The translations under genes were made by a program, and so were the position numbers. Shown piece by piece: positions 14,902 to 25,958 of a stretch of DNA of 64,000 nucleotides (the first letter of the stretch is position 1; the number at the start of each line of letters is the position of its first letter). This DNA is from Desulfuromonas soudanensis (lineage in GTDB: Bacteria; Desulfobacterota; Desulfuromonadia; Desulfuromonadales; WTL). The notes beneath the pieces are model-generated. The model saw nothing but the letters and a program-made list of their open reading frames with translations, did no database searches and was not told the DNA's origin. The stretch is taken from contig NZ_CP010802.1 in assembly GCF_001278055.1 (NCBI RefSeq), positions 2,767,504-2,831,503 of the forward strand. Reading direction: 5' to 3'.

Positions 14902-16365
14902 TTAGCGCATCATCTCGAACCACTGGTCTTCGCAGGTCTCGTCCTTGATATCGAGGAACTTGTTGGCGATCATGGTCAGGATGTTGACCGCCCCCTGGTA
15001 GCCGACCACCGGATTGCGGTGGAGGTTGACCCGGTCGATGATCGGAAAGCCGATGCGGAAGAGGGGGATCCTGGCATCCCGGGCCGCCCACTTGGCGTGG
15101 GTGTCGCCGATGATGCCGTCGACGGGATCGGTGACCAGCAGGCTGCGCATGTGCCAGAGGTCCTTGTTGATGTAGACCTTCCCCTGGGCGCCGAAGGGAG
15201 AGGTGGCCAGGAGCGCCTTCATCTCCTTCTCGAACTTCTTGGTCGTGCGCGAGCAGAGGATATGGTAGGGGATCGCCCCCATCTCCAGCAGAAAAGAAAC
15301 GAGGCCGATGAGGTAATCGGGGTCGCCGGCAAGGGCGAACTTCTTCCCGTGCAGGTACTGGTGAGCATCGGTGAGAGCGTCGACGGCCAGGCCGCGCTCT
15401 TCCTTGAGCTTCTCCGGAATCGGCTTGCCGAAGAGCTCGGAGAGCTTCATCAGGAACGCGTCGGTCTTCTTGATCCCGAAGGGCATCGGAATCGTTACCT
15501 TTTCGCCGGTATAGGTCTCCTCGATCCACTTCATGGTGGTGGTGGTGGAGTATTTCTGCAGGGCGATGGTCACCTTGCCGTTGACCGACTCGGCAGCATC
15601 CTCGAGTTTTGTGCCGCCGGGATAGAGACGGTAGGTGCCGTCGCAGACGGTATCGAAGACTTCGGAGATGTCGGCCATCAGGGTGTAGGGGATGCCGAAG
15701 AGCTCGAGAATCCGCTTGTACTCCCGGAGGTTGCCGGTGTTGCCGTCGAAGCCGGGGATGAGGTTGAGCTTGCCGGTGCACTTCCCCTCGATGCTCTTTC
15801 CTTCGGTCAACGTTTCGAGGATGCTCTTAAGCATGGAATCGTAACCGTGGATGTGGCTGCCGTTGAAGCTCGGGGTGTTGGCGTAGGGGGTCGGCACCTC
15901 CTCGGGAAGATGTCCCTGGAGTTTGGCATTCTTGATGAAGGCGGTGAGGTCGTCGCCGATCACCTCGGGCATACAGGTGGTAAAGACCGGGATCATCTTC
16001 GGCTTGTAGAGGGCGTAGGCGTTCTCCAGCCCCTCGAAGAGGTTGTTCTGGCCGCCGAAGACGGCGCCGTCCTCGGTCATGGCATCGCAGGTCGCCGCTG
16101 CCGGCTCACGGAAGTGACGGGAAAAGGTGCTGCGGAAGTAGGAGGCACACCCCTGGGATCCGTGAATGAAGGGGAGCGCCCCGGCAAAGCCGGTGGCGAC
16201 CATCTGGGCGCCGAGAGGCTGACAGGCATGGGCCGGGTTGACCACCAGCGCCTCGCGGGCGAAGTTCTTTTCCTTGTATTCTTCGGTATTGATCCATTCC
16301 TTGACCCGCGCGATTTCTTCGGGCGAGTGCTCGGTCACTATTTTCACTGCTGCTTCAGCGCTCAT
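14902..16365 (-). CDS. nifK: Nitrogenase MoFe protein beta subunit
   Basis: The 487-residue beta subunit of dinitrogenase. P-cluster ligands are visible at Cys48 (PAHACQPLG), Cys73 (GSQGCASYF) and Cys131 (TTCMPEVIGDD). Other landmarks are DAMTEDGAVFGGQNNL and the C-terminal RNPVVGYQGAVNIL. The alpha2beta2 complex with NifD holds the P-cluster and reduces N2 with electrons from NifH. It follows nifD after a 153-base gap filled by a repeat, and precedes nifX. Confidence 0.97.
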   Translation of the reverse strand: MSAEAAVKIVTEHSPEEIARVKEWINTEEYKEKNFAREALVVNPAHACQPLGAQMVATGFAGALPFIHGSQGCASYFRSTFSRHFREPAAATCDAMTEDGAVFGGQNNLFEGLENAYALYKPKMIPVFTTCMPEVIGDDLTAFIKNAKLQGHLPEEVPTPYANTPSFNGSHIHGYDSMLKSILETLTEGKSIEGKCTGKLNLIPGFDGNTGNLREYKRILELFGIPYTLMADISEVFDTVCDGTYRLYPGGTKLEDAAESVNGKVTIALQKYSTTTTMKWIEETYTGEKVTIPMPFGIKKTDAFLMKLSELFGKPIPEKLKEERGLAVDALTDAHQYLHGKKFALAGDPDYLIGLVSFLLEMGAIPYHILCSRTTKKFEKEMKALLATSPFGAQGKVYINKDLWHMRSLLVTDPVDGIIGDTHAKWAARDARIPLFRIGFPIIDRVNLHRNPVVGYQGAVNILTMIANKFLDIKDETCEDQWFEMMR

Positions 16366-16410
16366 GGCTTTAACTCCTTTTTGGTCATTCTCACGCCCGT
16401 TCGCGTTGCT

Positions 16411-16510
16411 CTCTCAAGACGCAAAGTCGCAAAGAGGATCAAGGTCGGGCCTTTAGGTTTATAAAACCACTTCTGGTTTTCTTTGCGTCTTCGCGGCTTT
16501 GCCTGAGACG
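16411..16510. repeat. GACGCAAAG palindromic repeat between nifD and nifK
   Basis: Arms AAGACGCAAAGTCGCAAAG and CTTTGCGTCTTCGCGGCTTT are imperfect inverted repeats around a 40-base centre. This is a family different from the CACAGAG and GTAGGGGC elements. Confidence 0.75.
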
Positions 16511-16518
16511 AATTGGAT

Positions 16519-17961
16519 TTAAAAAGGGCTCTTCACCAGTTTCCAGGTCGGTGAGTTGATCGCCATGTCGACGTCGCGAGCGAAGACCTTGAACCCCTCG
16601 TAGCCGTGGTAAGGGCCCGAGTAGTCCCAGCTGTGCATCTGGCGGAAGGGGATTCCGGCCTTCTGGAAGACGTACTTCTCCTTGATTCCGGAGCCGACGA
16701 GGTCGGGCTTGAGCTCCTCGACGAACTTCTCGAGTTCGAACTCGGAGACGTCGTCGTAGATCAGGGTCCCCCTGGCCATCTCCGGAGCGGTGCGGTCGTA
16801 GTCGTCCTGGTGGGCGAACTCGTAACCGGCGCCGGTGATCTGGATGCCGAGGTCCTCGTAGGCGCCGATGGTGTGCCGGGGACGGAGACCGCCGACGAAG
16901 AGCATGGCGGTCTTCCCCTCGAGGCGCGGCTTGTATTCGTCGAGGACCGTCTGCATGACCGGCTTGTACTTGGCAATCACCTTCTCGACGTTGGCCTTGA
17001 TGGTGTCGTCGAAGCGCTCGGCGATGGCGCGCAGGCTCTCCTCGATCTTGGTCGGACCGAAGAAGTTGTACTCGAGCCAGGGGATGTTCCACTTCTCTTC
17101 CATGACCTTGCACATGTAGTTCATGGAGCGGTAGCAGTGGATCAGGTTGAGCTTGACCTGATGCGTGGCGCCGATCTTCTCCACCTCGCCGTCGCCGGTC
17201 CAGACGCTCTTGACGTTGAGGCCGATCTCTTCGAGGATCGGCTTCGCGGCCCAGACGTCGCCGCCGATGTTGTAGTCGCCGATCAGGGCGACATCGTAGG
17301 GGCCGACTGGATCGGGGAAGGCGAACTTGCCGATGATGTGGTCGCGGATCGAGTCGTTGGAGATGTGGTGTCCCAGCGACTGGGAGACGCCGCGGAACCC
17401 TTCGCAGTTGCAGGGGACGACGAGCTTGCCGAGTTCGGCCTCCATCTTCTTGGCGACGGCGTTGATGTCGTCGCCGATGAGGCCGACGGGGCACTCGGAG
17501 AGAATCGACATCCCCTTGTTGAGGGGGAAGAGCTCGTCGGCCTCCTGCAGCAGTTTCTCGAGCTTCTTGTCGCCGCCGTAGACGATGTCCCGCTCCTGGA
17601 AATCGGAGGTGAAGTCCATGGGGAAGGAGGTGACGCCGGGAATCCCCTGCATCAGGTTGCGCCGGGTTCCCCAGCTGTAGACGCCGCAGCCGATGGGGCC
17701 GTGGGAGACGTGGACCATGTCGCGGATCGGCCCCCAGACCACCCCCTTGGCGCCGGCGTAGGCGCAGCCGCGCTGGCTCATGACGCCGGGGACGACCTTC
17801 TTGTTCGACTTGACGGCGCAGGGAGAGGCGGAAGGCTCATTGGCGCCGAGGTGCGGGGCGCGCTTCTTGGCCGCCTTGGCCGGCATTTCAGCCAGAGTCT
17901 CCTTGATGAGCTTCTCGGTTTTTTCTTTGGTCACGCCCGCAATGGGCTTTCTCTCAGACAT
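16519..17961 (-). CDS. nifD: Nitrogenase MoFe protein alpha subunit
   Basis: The 480-residue alpha subunit, holding FeMo-co. P-cluster ligands are Cys66 (SQRGCAYAG), Cys92 ([11 protein letters not shown]) and Cys157 ([12 protein letters not shown]). FeMo-co ligands are Cys276 ([10 protein letters not shown]) and His443 ([12 protein letters not shown]). His199 in LGHHISND corresponds to the cofactor-pocket histidine. All catalytic ligands are intact and point to Mo-nitrogenase rather than VnfD or AnfD. AGGAGT precedes the ATG at 17961; the in-frame ATG at 18009 lies in a repeat. Confidence 0.97.
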   Translation of the reverse strand: MSERKPIAGVTKEKTEKLIKETLAEMPAKAAKKRAPHLGANEPSASPCAVKSNKKVVPGVMSQRGCAYAGAKGVVWGPIRDMVHVSHGPIGCGVYSWGTRRNLMQGIPGVTSFPMDFTSDFQERDIVYGGDKKLEKLLQEADELFPLNKGMSILSECPVGLIGDDINAVAKKMEAELGKLVVPCNCEGFRGVSQSLGHHISNDSIRDHIIGKFAFPDPVGPYDVALIGDYNIGGDVWAAKPILEEIGLNVKSVWTGDGEVEKIGATHQVKLNLIHCYRSMNYMCKVMEEKWNIPWLEYNFFGPTKIEESLRAIAERFDDTIKANVEKVIAKYKPVMQTVLDEYKPRLEGKTAMLFVGGLRPRHTIGAYEDLGIQITGAGYEFAHQDDYDRTAPEMARGTLIYDDVSEFELEKFVEELKPDLVGSGIKEKYVFQKAGIPFRQMHSWDYSGPYHGYEGFKVFARDVDMAINSPTWKLVKSPF

Positions 17962-17999
17962 GGGATACTCCTGAATTGGTCGAGGTTCCGTAATTCCCC

Positions 18000-19211
<1,212 letters not shown>

Positions 19212-19216
19212 TTATA

Positions 19217-19232
19217 GCAGGGGACGTGCCAA
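19217..19232 (-). promoter_or_regulatory. Sigma-54 promoter of the nifH operon
   Basis: Minus-strand TTGGCAC-N5-CTGC with GG-N10-GC spacing, close to the consensus TGGCAC-N5-TTGC. Transcription would start near 19205, about 17 bases before the first leader hairpin. Confidence 0.85.
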
Positions 19233-19445
19233 CTCCCTCGACTCCCCGAAACATGAGTCCGGCCGGGGGGTGTCGCCGGCGTCGGCCACCTTTACCGTCC
19301 GCCGGAGAGGGTCAATTGCCCATTAAACAAGCAGACGCTGCCGCCTCCCTGAGCACCCAGGACATCCTGCTGGAAAAAATGGGTGGCGACTGCTATGATT
19401 CGAAACCGTGGCGCTCCCTTCCCCCCTTAACCCCGCCGAGGTCTT

Positions 19446-21140
19446 ATGGACACCCTCTCTCCCCGGGAAATCACCGGCATGTTCCTCGCCCTCGGGGTCA
19501 TGCTCTTTTGCGCCCGCCTCCTCGGCGAAATTTCCCGCCGCGCCGGGCAACCGGCGGTCATCGGTGAGATTCTCGCCGGGATACTCCTCGGCGCCACGGG
19601 CCTCGGCACCCTGGCTCCGGACCTCTTCGCCTTCCTCTTTCCGGCCACCGGGGGGGGCGCCTACGTCCTGCAGGGGCTGACCACCCTTTCCATCGCTCTC
19701 TTTTTGCTGGTGGCCGGTCTCGAAATCGATCTCTCCACCGTTTGGCGCCAGGGGAAGACCGCCGTCGGCGTCGCGCTTTTCGGCATGGCCCTCCCCTTTG
19801 CCCTCGGCTTTTCCGCCGCCTGGTTTCTCCCCGGTTCCTTCGGCTACGAACCGGGGGCCCACCGCCTCGCCTTCGCCCTCTTCCTCGCCACCGCCCTGTC
19901 GATCTCGGCCCTGCCGATCATCGCCAAGATCCTCATGGACCTGCGCATCTACCGCAGCGATCTCGGGGTGACGGTGGTCGCGGCGGCAGTCCTCAACGAC
20001 CTGGCCGGCTGGCTCGTCTTCGCCATGATTCTCGGGCTCCTCGGGACCGGCCACGGCAACGGCCTCTCCCTCGGCGTCACCGTCGGGGCGACCCTGGCCT
20101 TTACCGCGGCGATGCTGACGGTGATTCCCTGGCTGATCCACCGCATCCTCCCCTGGATCCAGGCCTACACGAGCTGGCCGGGGGGCGTCCTCGGTTTCGC
20201 CCTCTCCCTGGCGCTCTTTTCCGCCGCCTTCACCGAGTGGCTCGGCGTGCACGCCATCTTCGGCGCATTTCTCGCCGGAGTCGCCATCGGCCATTCGTCC
20301 CACCTCCGCGAGCGGACCCGGACCACCATCGACCAGTTCATCTCCTTCTTTTTCGCCCCCCTCTTCTTTGCCAGCATCGGGTTGCGCATCGACTTTGCCA
20401 GCCACTTCGACCCGCTGCTGACCCTGATGATTTTCTTCATCGCCGTCATCGGCAAGGTCCTCGGTTCCCTCCTCGGCGGCCGGCTCGGCGGCGTCCCCTG
20501 GCGGGAGGCCTGGGGAATCGGCTTCGGCATGAGCGCCCAGGGGACGATGGGGATCATCCTCGGCGTCCTCGCCCTGCAGGTCGGCCTCATCAGCCAGCGC
20601 CTCTTCGTCTCCCTGGTGGTCATCGCCCTGGCCACCTCCCTCCTCAGCGGACCGATGATGCAGCGCATTCTGCGCCTGAAGAGGCCGCGGCGCTTCATCG
20701 ACTTTCTCGACTCGGGCCGTTTTATCCGCTCCCTCGCCGCCACCAACCGCACCGCTGCCATCGGCGAGCTGGCCGCCATCGCCGCCGACGGCGCCCGGCT
20801 CGACCGCGAAAAAGTCACCGAGGCGGTTCTGGCCCGGGAGCGCATCATGGCCACCGGCCTCGGCAACGGCGTAGCGGCCCCCCATGCCCGCCTCCCCGGT
20901 CTCGGCGGCCCGGTGGTCGCCGTCGGCCTCTCTCCGTCCGGGATCGACTTCGACGCCCCGGACGGCAAACCGGCCCACATCCTCTGCCTGATTCTCACCC
21001 CCCGCGAAGATGACGGCGCCCAGCTCGAGATCCTCTCCGACCTGGCGAGCACCTTTTACAAGGGGACGATGGTGGAACAGGCCCTGGCCGTCGAAGGGAT
21101 GACCGGTTTTCTCGCCCTGGTTCGCAGCGGCAGGGATTAG
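19446..21140 (+). CDS. CPA2 cation:proton antiporter fused to a PTS EIIA-like domain
   Basis: A 564-residue fusion. Residues 1 to about 410 form a Na+/H+ exchanger-type membrane domain with some 12 hydrophobic segments, GQPAVIGEILAGILLG near 34, and the ion-binding region LND at 183-185. Residues about 415 to 560 resemble a PTS EIIA type 2 (PtsN-like) domain, with the phospho-acceptor-type histidine at 480 in GVAAPHARLPGL. In such fusions the EIIA-like domain may let the phosphotransfer system or a ligand tune transport. The ion is unknown (K+ or Na+). It is divergent from nifH. Confidence 0.85.
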   Translation: MDTLSPREITGMFLALGVMLFCARLLGEISRRAGQPAVIGEILAGILLGATGLGTLAPDLFAFLFPATGGGAYVLQGLTTLSIALFLLVAGLEIDLSTVWRQGKTAVGVALFGMALPFALGFSAAWFLPGSFGYEPGAHRLAFALFLATALSISALPIIAKILMDLRIYRSDLGVTVVAAAVLNDLAGWLVFAMILGLLGTGHGNGLSLGVTVGATLAFTAAMLTVIPWLIHRILPWIQAYTSWPGGVLGFALSLALFSAAFTEWLGVHAIFGAFLAGVAIGHSSHLRERTRTTIDQFISFFFAPLFFASIGLRIDFASHFDPLLTLMIFFIAVIGKVLGSLLGGRLGGVPWREAWGIGFGMSAQGTMGIILGVLALQVGLISQRLFVSLVVIALATSLLSGPMMQRILRLKRPRRFIDFLDSGRFIRSLAATNRTAAIGELAAIAADGARLDREKVTEAVLARERIMATGLGNGVAAPHARLPGLGGPVVAVGLSPSGIDFDAPDGKPAHILCLILTPREDDGAQLEILSDLASTFYKGTMVEQALAVEGMTGFLALVRSGRD

Positions 21141-21274
21141 AAGGTCGCGCCCTCAAAGGAAAGCCCCCTACCCCGGCGACAAGAAGTTTTCGAAGAGATT
21201 GAACTTTTTCCAACACCCAGTATGCTTCCTACAATTTCAGGAAGATCCAAAAACTGCTCACAGGGGAGGCGATC

Positions 21275-21703
21275 ATGGGGATGATGAAGGAATTCAAGGA
21301 ATTTGCCGTCAAGGGGAATGCCATCGACATGGCCGTCGGCATCATCGTCGGCGCCGCCTTCGGCAAGATCGTCTCTTCTCTGGTCAGCGATGTCGTCATG
21401 CCGCCGATCGGCCGCCTCCTCGGCGGCGTCAACTTCGGCGGACTCTTCATCAATCTCGGGGACAGGACCTTCGCCACCCTCGCCGAAGCCAAGGAAGCCG
21501 GCGCCCCCACCCTCAACTACGGCTCCTTCCTCCAGACGCTCATCGATTTTGCCATCATCGCCTTCGCCGTCTTTTTGCTGGTCAAGGGGATCAACAGACT
21601 GAAACGAAAAGAAGAGGCCAAACCGCCGGAACCGGCAAAACCGAGCGAAGAGATCCTGCTCCTGCGGGAGATCCGCGATGCCCTGAAGAGCGATCAGGGC
21701 TAG
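21275..21703 (+). CDS. mscL: Large-conductance mechanosensitive channel
   Basis: A 142-residue MscL. The N-terminal [40 protein letters not shown] is diagnostic (first membrane helix and pore). A second helix, [18 protein letters not shown], and a charged C-terminal helix [13 protein letters not shown] follow. It releases solutes on hypo-osmotic shock. GGAGG precedes the ATG. It lies after the antiporter, in the same direction with a 134-base gap; a link to osmotic homeostasis is plausible. Confidence 0.96.
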   Translation: MGMMKEFKEFAVKGNAIDMAVGIIVGAAFGKIVSSLVSDVVMPPIGRLLGGVNFGGLFINLGDRTFATLAEAKEAGAPTLNYGSFLQTLIDFAIIAFAVFLLVKGINRLKRKEEAKPPEPAKPSEEILLLREIRDALKSDQG

Positions 21704-21760
21704 TTCGGACTCCTTGCAATCCCCTTGCTCTTCGGGGCGGCAAAGGGTATTCTCGGCGCC

Positions 21761-22648
21761 ATGAAAACACTGACTGTTGAACCGACCGAATCCGGCCTGA
21801 CCGCCCTCGATTTTCTGCAGCGGCGGATCCCCGCTGCCCCTTCCGCCTACCTGCGCCAGCTCCTGAAAAAGGGGAAGGTCCTCGGTGCCGCCGGGCCCCT
21901 CGCCGCCGGCGATCACCTCGCCGCCGGGGCCCTGGTGAATCTCCCGGCCAGCGGGCGTCTGCAGGAGCTTCTCGACGCCCCGGAGGCCATCGCCGACACC
22001 GGAATTCAGATTCTCTTCGAAAGCCGCGAGATCCTCATCGTCGACAAGCCCGCCGGGCTGGCGATCCACTCCGGCGTCGGCCATGAAGGGGACAACCTCA
22101 CCGCCCGGGTCGCCGAACTCCTGGCCCGGCGGGGAGACAAATTCAGGGTGGCGCCGATCCACCGCCTCGACCTCGAAACCTCGGGGCCGGTCCTCTTCGG
22201 CAAGGGGAAGCTCTCCTGCGGCGAACTCGGCCAACTCTTCATCCGCCAGGAGGTCGACAAATACTACCTGGCCCTGGCCAGCGGCAAGACGGCCGGCAGC
22301 GGCGAACTGGCGTCGATGATTCCGGCCAAGGGGACGCACAAGGAAGCCTTGACGACCTTTATCGCCCTGGCACGCAGCGAATCGGCCTCGCTCCTCGAAC
22401 TCTGCCTGCACACCGGGCGCCAGCACCAGATCCGCCGCCAGCTCGCCGACATCGGTCACCCGATCTTCGGCGACCGCCGCTACGGCGGTCCCTGCCCCCC
22501 GGGACTGCCGCGCATTTTTCTCCACTGCCGGCGTCTGGCCTTTACCGACCCCTTCACCGGCTCCCGCCTCGCCGTTGACGCCCCCCTCCCCGCCGATCTC
22601 GCCTCCTTCCTCCCCGAAGGCGGCCTGAAGCTTCCCAAATCTCTCTGA
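21761..22648 (+). CDS. RluA-family pseudouridine synthase
   Basis: A 295-residue RNA pseudouridine synthase. The catalytic aspartate is in HRLDLETSG (about residue 135), with upstream ILIVDKPAGLAIHSG and downstream LHTGRQHQIRRQLADIGHPIFGDRRYGG, all standard RluA/RluC/RluD motifs. The N-terminal part resembles a degenerate S4 region. Catalytic residues are intact. The rRNA or tRNA position is not evident. The start at 21761 is the first reasonable ATG; the ribosome site (AAAGGG) is rather far, so the start is a little uncertain. Confidence 0.85.
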   Translation: MKTLTVEPTESGLTALDFLQRRIPAAPSAYLRQLLKKGKVLGAAGPLAAGDHLAAGALVNLPASGRLQELLDAPEAIADTGIQILFESREILIVDKPAGLAIHSGVGHEGDNLTARVAELLARRGDKFRVAPIHRLDLETSGPVLFGKGKLSCGELGQLFIRQEVDKYYLALASGKTAGSGELASMIPAKGTHKEALTTFIALARSESASLLELCLHTGRQHQIRRQLADIGHPIFGDRRYGGPCPPGLPRIFLHCRRLAFTDPFTGSRLAVDAPLPADLASFLPEGGLKLPKSL

Positions 22649-22690
22649 GCAGGACGTGCTGCCGGACACCCGTTCACCCAAGCAGAGGCC

Positions 22691-23815
22691 ATGGACAGAC
22701 TGATTGTTCCCCAGGGGACCTTCCCGCTGCGACGCTACCCCCGCCAGACCCGGGACCCCCTGCGGGCCTGGGACGCCGCCGACGAGTATCTGCTGCAGCA
22801 CCTTTTTGAAGAAGGCCTCCCCGGCTCCGGTCCTCTCCTGATCGCAAACGATGCCTTCGGCGCCCTCACGGTCCCCCTTGCGCGCCATCGCCCCTGGATG
22901 CTCTCCGACTCCTTCCTCGCCCACCGCGGGACGGAGGCCAACCTCGCCGACTGCGCCCTCCCCCCGGAGAGCGTCCGCCTCCTGACATCCTTGGAGGCGC
23001 CGGAGGGGCTCTGCGACCTGGTGCTGATCAAGATCCCCAAGTCCCTCGCCCTCCTCGAGGATCAGCTCTTTCGCCTCCGCCCCCATCTTCACCCCGGCAC
23101 CCGGATCATCGGCGCCGGGATGGCCAAGGCGATCCACACCTCCACCCTCGCCCTCTTCGAGCGCATCCTCGGCCCGACGACGACCTCCCTGGCCCGCAAG
23201 AAGGCGCGCCTGATCTTCTCCTCCCCCGATCCCGCCCTCGACCCGGGAACCTCCCCCTTCCCTCTCCGTTTCCGGCTCGAGGAGACCGGTGACCTCATCG
23301 TCAGCCACGCCGGAGTCTTCTCCCGGGAGCGCCTCGACATCGGCACCCGCTTTTTCCTCGACCACCTCCCGGCCTCCAGCGAGGAGCAGACGATTGTCGA
23401 CCTCGGCTGCGGCAACGGCGTCCTCGGGGTGACGGCGGCCCGGCGCAATCCCCGGGCGCACCTGGTCTTCACCGACGAATCGTTCATGGCGGTGGCCTCG
23501 GCCGAGGAGAACTTTCGCGCCGCCTTCGGGGAGCGCCAGGCGCAGTTCCGCGTCACCGACGCCCTGGCGGGAATTCCCCGCGGCAGTGCCGATCTGATCC
23601 TCAACAATCCCCCCTTCCACCAGGAGAACGTCGTCGGCGACCAGATCGCCTGGCGGATGTTCCGGGAGGCGAAGGAGGTTTTGCGGGAAGGGGGGGAGCT
23701 GCGGGTGGTCGGCAACCGCCACCTCGGCTATCACGTGAAGCTCAAGCGGCTCTTCGGCAACTGCACGGTGGTCGCCGGCAATGCAAAATTCGTGGTGCTG
23801 AAAACACGTCGTTAG
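22691..23815 (+). CDS. rlmG: RlmG-like 23S rRNA (guanine-N2) methyltransferase
   Basis: A 374-residue two-domain MTase. The N-terminal half is a degenerate MTase-like domain, and the C-terminal half is catalytic, with the SAM motif IVDLGCGNGVLGVTAA (about residue 236) and the target-amine motif NNPPFH (about 300). Organisation and length match RlmG, which makes m2G1835 in 23S rRNA; RsmC is the close alternative. The ATG follows the RluA-type gene by 42 bases, so the two RNA-modification genes are probably one operon. Confidence 0.8.
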   Translation: MDRLIVPQGTFPLRRYPRQTRDPLRAWDAADEYLLQHLFEEGLPGSGPLLIANDAFGALTVPLARHRPWMLSDSFLAHRGTEANLADCALPPESVRLLTSLEAPEGLCDLVLIKIPKSLALLEDQLFRLRPHLHPGTRIIGAGMAKAIHTSTLALFERILGPTTTSLARKKARLIFSSPDPALDPGTSPFPLRFRLEETGDLIVSHAGVFSRERLDIGTRFFLDHLPASSEEQTIVDLGCGNGVLGVTAARRNPRAHLVFTDESFMAVASAEENFRAAFGERQAQFRVTDALAGIPRGSADLILNNPPFHQENVVGDQIAWRMFREAKEVLREGGELRVVGNRHLGYHVKLKRLFGNCTVVAGNAKFVVLKTRR

Positions 23816-23869
23816 GATTGGGAACGGGGAAGGATTAATATGAGGAGGAATGGACGGCCCTGAAAAATA

Positions 23870-24190
23870 TTATTTATTCCGGTCGGCATCGAGTCCGAGT
23901 CCGCAGTGGCGGCAAGAGCGAAAAAACATCGGCAGCACGCCGCTGAGGTGAAAGGGGTTGCCGCAGCGCGGGCAGCGGACCACGGCGGCGGCAAGAATGG
24001 CGGCGAAGACGAGAACGAACCAGACGGCAAAGACGTAGGCCGTCTTGCGATCGGAGCCGGTCACCTCCAGGGAGACCCAAATCGCCGGGATATAGACCAG
24101 CAGCAGCCCCCAGAGATACCGGCGACGGCGGCGGATGATCCACAGACCTTCTGCCAGCTCCTTCCCCTCACCTTTTCCGTCCTCAGCCAT
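23870..24190 (-). CDS. Small membrane protein with C-terminal zinc ribbon
   Basis: A 106-residue protein: charged N-terminus, two predicted membrane helices (YLWGLLLVYIPAIWVSL and YVFAVWFVLVFAAILAAAV), then two CxxC knuckles, CPRCGNPF and CRHCGLGL, forming a zinc ribbon. I do not recognise the family. The start at 24190 has GGAGGGG upstream. It lies alone, convergent with rlmG, and the IS1380 element starts 70 bases upstream of it, so its promoter may have been disturbed. Confidence 0.65.
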   Translation of the reverse strand: MAEDGKGEGKELAEGLWIIRRRRRYLWGLLLVYIPAIWVSLEVTGSDRKTAYVFAVWFVLVFAAILAAAVVRCPRCGNPFHLSGVLPMFFRSCRHCGLGLDADRNK

Positions 24191-24259
24191 TTTCCCCTCC
24201 CGATACCCTGTCGTCGAAACGTCCAACCATAGTACCTCGACTAATTCATCTCACAAAAT

Positions 24260-25953
24260 CCTGAATCCGTGAGATTATAGTCATAAATTAGCCATCCAAT
24301 GCATTCAAGTCATTGAATTTGTTGTCAATTATTGCTAGCATGCAACCCGTCAACATCTCACTTGGCGGGTGAATTCCATGAAGCGTTTCATCATCGAGAA
24401 ATCCGAGGACGAGTTCTACACCTCCCACTCTGGCGCCGCTCTGATCGGGCTGTGTCTGAACCGCTACACCCCTTTGACCAAGCTATTATACGGGGTGTCC
24501 AAACTGAAAAAGGGAGCCATCGCCCACGCCGATGTGGTGCGCGGCTACATCGGGCTGCTCTGTCTCGGCAAGAGCGACTTCGCGGCCATCGAAGGCTTCC
24601 GCCAGGATCGTTTCTTCCGCGACGCTCTGGGCCTTGCGGAGGTCCCTTCCGAACCGACCCTGCGCCAGCGCATGAAGGAGCACGCCCAGGCGTTTCGGAC
24701 CATCGTCAACTACAGCGTCACCGAGTTTCTGCAGAACTCCGGAGCGCTGTTCTCGGCCCTGGCTACCGGTCACGTGCCGCTGGACATCGACGTGTTCACG
24801 ATGGACAACTCCGGGACCAAGAAGCAGGGCGTCTCGCGCACCTACATGGGCTTCGACGGCTTTGCCCCGATCGCCGCCTATCTGGCCCTGGAGGGGTGGC
24901 TGCTGGAGATCGAGCACCGCGAGGGCTCCCAGCACAGCCAGAAGAACTTTATCCCCTTTCTCGCCCGGGTGCTGCACAAGGCCCTGAAGCTGACGGCCGA
25001 ACCACTTCTGGTGCGGATCGACTCGGCCCACGATGCCTGGGAGACCCGAATCGAACTGGCCGGCCACGAGCGGGTCGACTACATCCTCAAATGGAATCCC
25101 CGGGGGCAAGGCAAGACGCTCTGGCATCGGCGGGCCTTTGCCGAAGGCCGCATCAGCGAGCCGCGCCCGGGTAAACGGGTGGCGCTGCTGAGCGTCCGGG
25201 ACACCCATCAGTGGACCGACGAGGTCGGCACGAAACGGGAGCTCACCTGCCGCCGGGTCGTGCGCGTCATCGAGCGCACTATCGACAAGAAGGGGCAGCT
25301 GCTGCTGGAGCCCGACATCGAGATGGAAGGCTGGTGGACCTCCCTGAAGCTGCCGGCCGAGAAGATCATCACCCTCTACGAGGATCACGGCACCAGCGAA
25401 CAGTTTCACAGCGAACTCAAGACCGACATGGATTTGGAGCGGCTCCCCGCAGAAAATTTCGAGGTGAACAGCTTGGTCATGGCCTGCGCCGCGCTCGCCT
25501 ACAACATCCTGCGCTTCATCGGCCAGCTCGGCCTGCTGGGCGACAAAACCCCGGTGCGACACAGCGCCAAACGACGGCGACTCAAGACCGTCATCCAGGA
25601 GCTGATGTACCTGGCTGCGCGCCTGATCGCCACGGGTCACCGGCTGTACCTGCGCTTCAGCCGCCACAGCGGGCTCTCTTTCGCGGCGTTCGACCGGGTC
25701 TATCGGCGCCTGGCCTACGGTTAGGCCACTCTCTCGGCCAACAGACCTGGCAAAAACCCGGGCACCGCAGTGTTCACAGCCGAACTCGTCCTGAAATCGG
25801 CACAAACCGGTGCGTAGCGGACAAACTGCCAAAGAGCGGAGGTTACAGAGGCTCTCAGAGAGCCGGTTTTTCAAAATTTGTACAGCCCCAGCCTCCCGAA
25901 CTCACTTTTCTGGAGGAAAATCACGATGCGAGATTATTGCTCACGGATTCAGG
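24260..25953 (+). mobile_element. Complete IS1380-family insertion sequence
   Basis: The ends are perfect 14-base inverted repeats: CCTGAATCCGTGAG at 24260-24273 and its complement at 25940-25953. The flanks read AAAAT on both sides (24255-24259 and 25954-25958), a target duplication of 4-5 bases. Length 1694 bp and the CCT terminus fit the IS1380 family. The element holds one intact transposase, so it is probably active or recently inserted. Confidence 0.93.
24378..25724 (+). CDS. IS1380-family DDE transposase
   Basis: A 448-residue transposase. The DDE residues fit FTMDNSGTKKQG (first D), LVRIDSAHDAWETR (second D) and YEDHGTSEQFHSELKTDMDLERLP (E with the family-typical region). The reading frame is uninterrupted. 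The ATG at 24378 begins MKRFIIEKS; a GTG nine bases upstream is an alternative. About 230 bases between the stop and the right end are non-coding. Confidence 0.93.
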   Translation: MKRFIIEKSEDEFYTSHSGAALIGLCLNRYTPLTKLLYGVSKLKKGAIAHADVVRGYIGLLCLGKSDFAAIEGFRQDRFFRDALGLAEVPSEPTLRQRMKEHAQAFRTIVNYSVTEFLQNSGALFSALATGHVPLDIDVFTMDNSGTKKQGVSRTYMGFDGFAPIAAYLALEGWLLEIEHREGSQHSQKNFIPFLARVLHKALKLTAEPLLVRIDSAHDAWETRIELAGHERVDYILKWNPRGQGKTLWHRRAFAEGRISEPRPGKRVALLSVRDTHQWTDEVGTKRELTCRRVVRVIERTIDKKGQLLLEPDIEMEGWWTSLKLPAEKIITLYEDHGTSEQFHSELKTDMDLERLPAENFEVNSLVMACAALAYNILRFIGQLGLLGDKTPVRHSAKRRRLKTVIQELMYLAARLIATGHRLYLRFSRHSGLSFAAFDRVYRRLAYG

Positions 25954-25958
25954 AAAAT

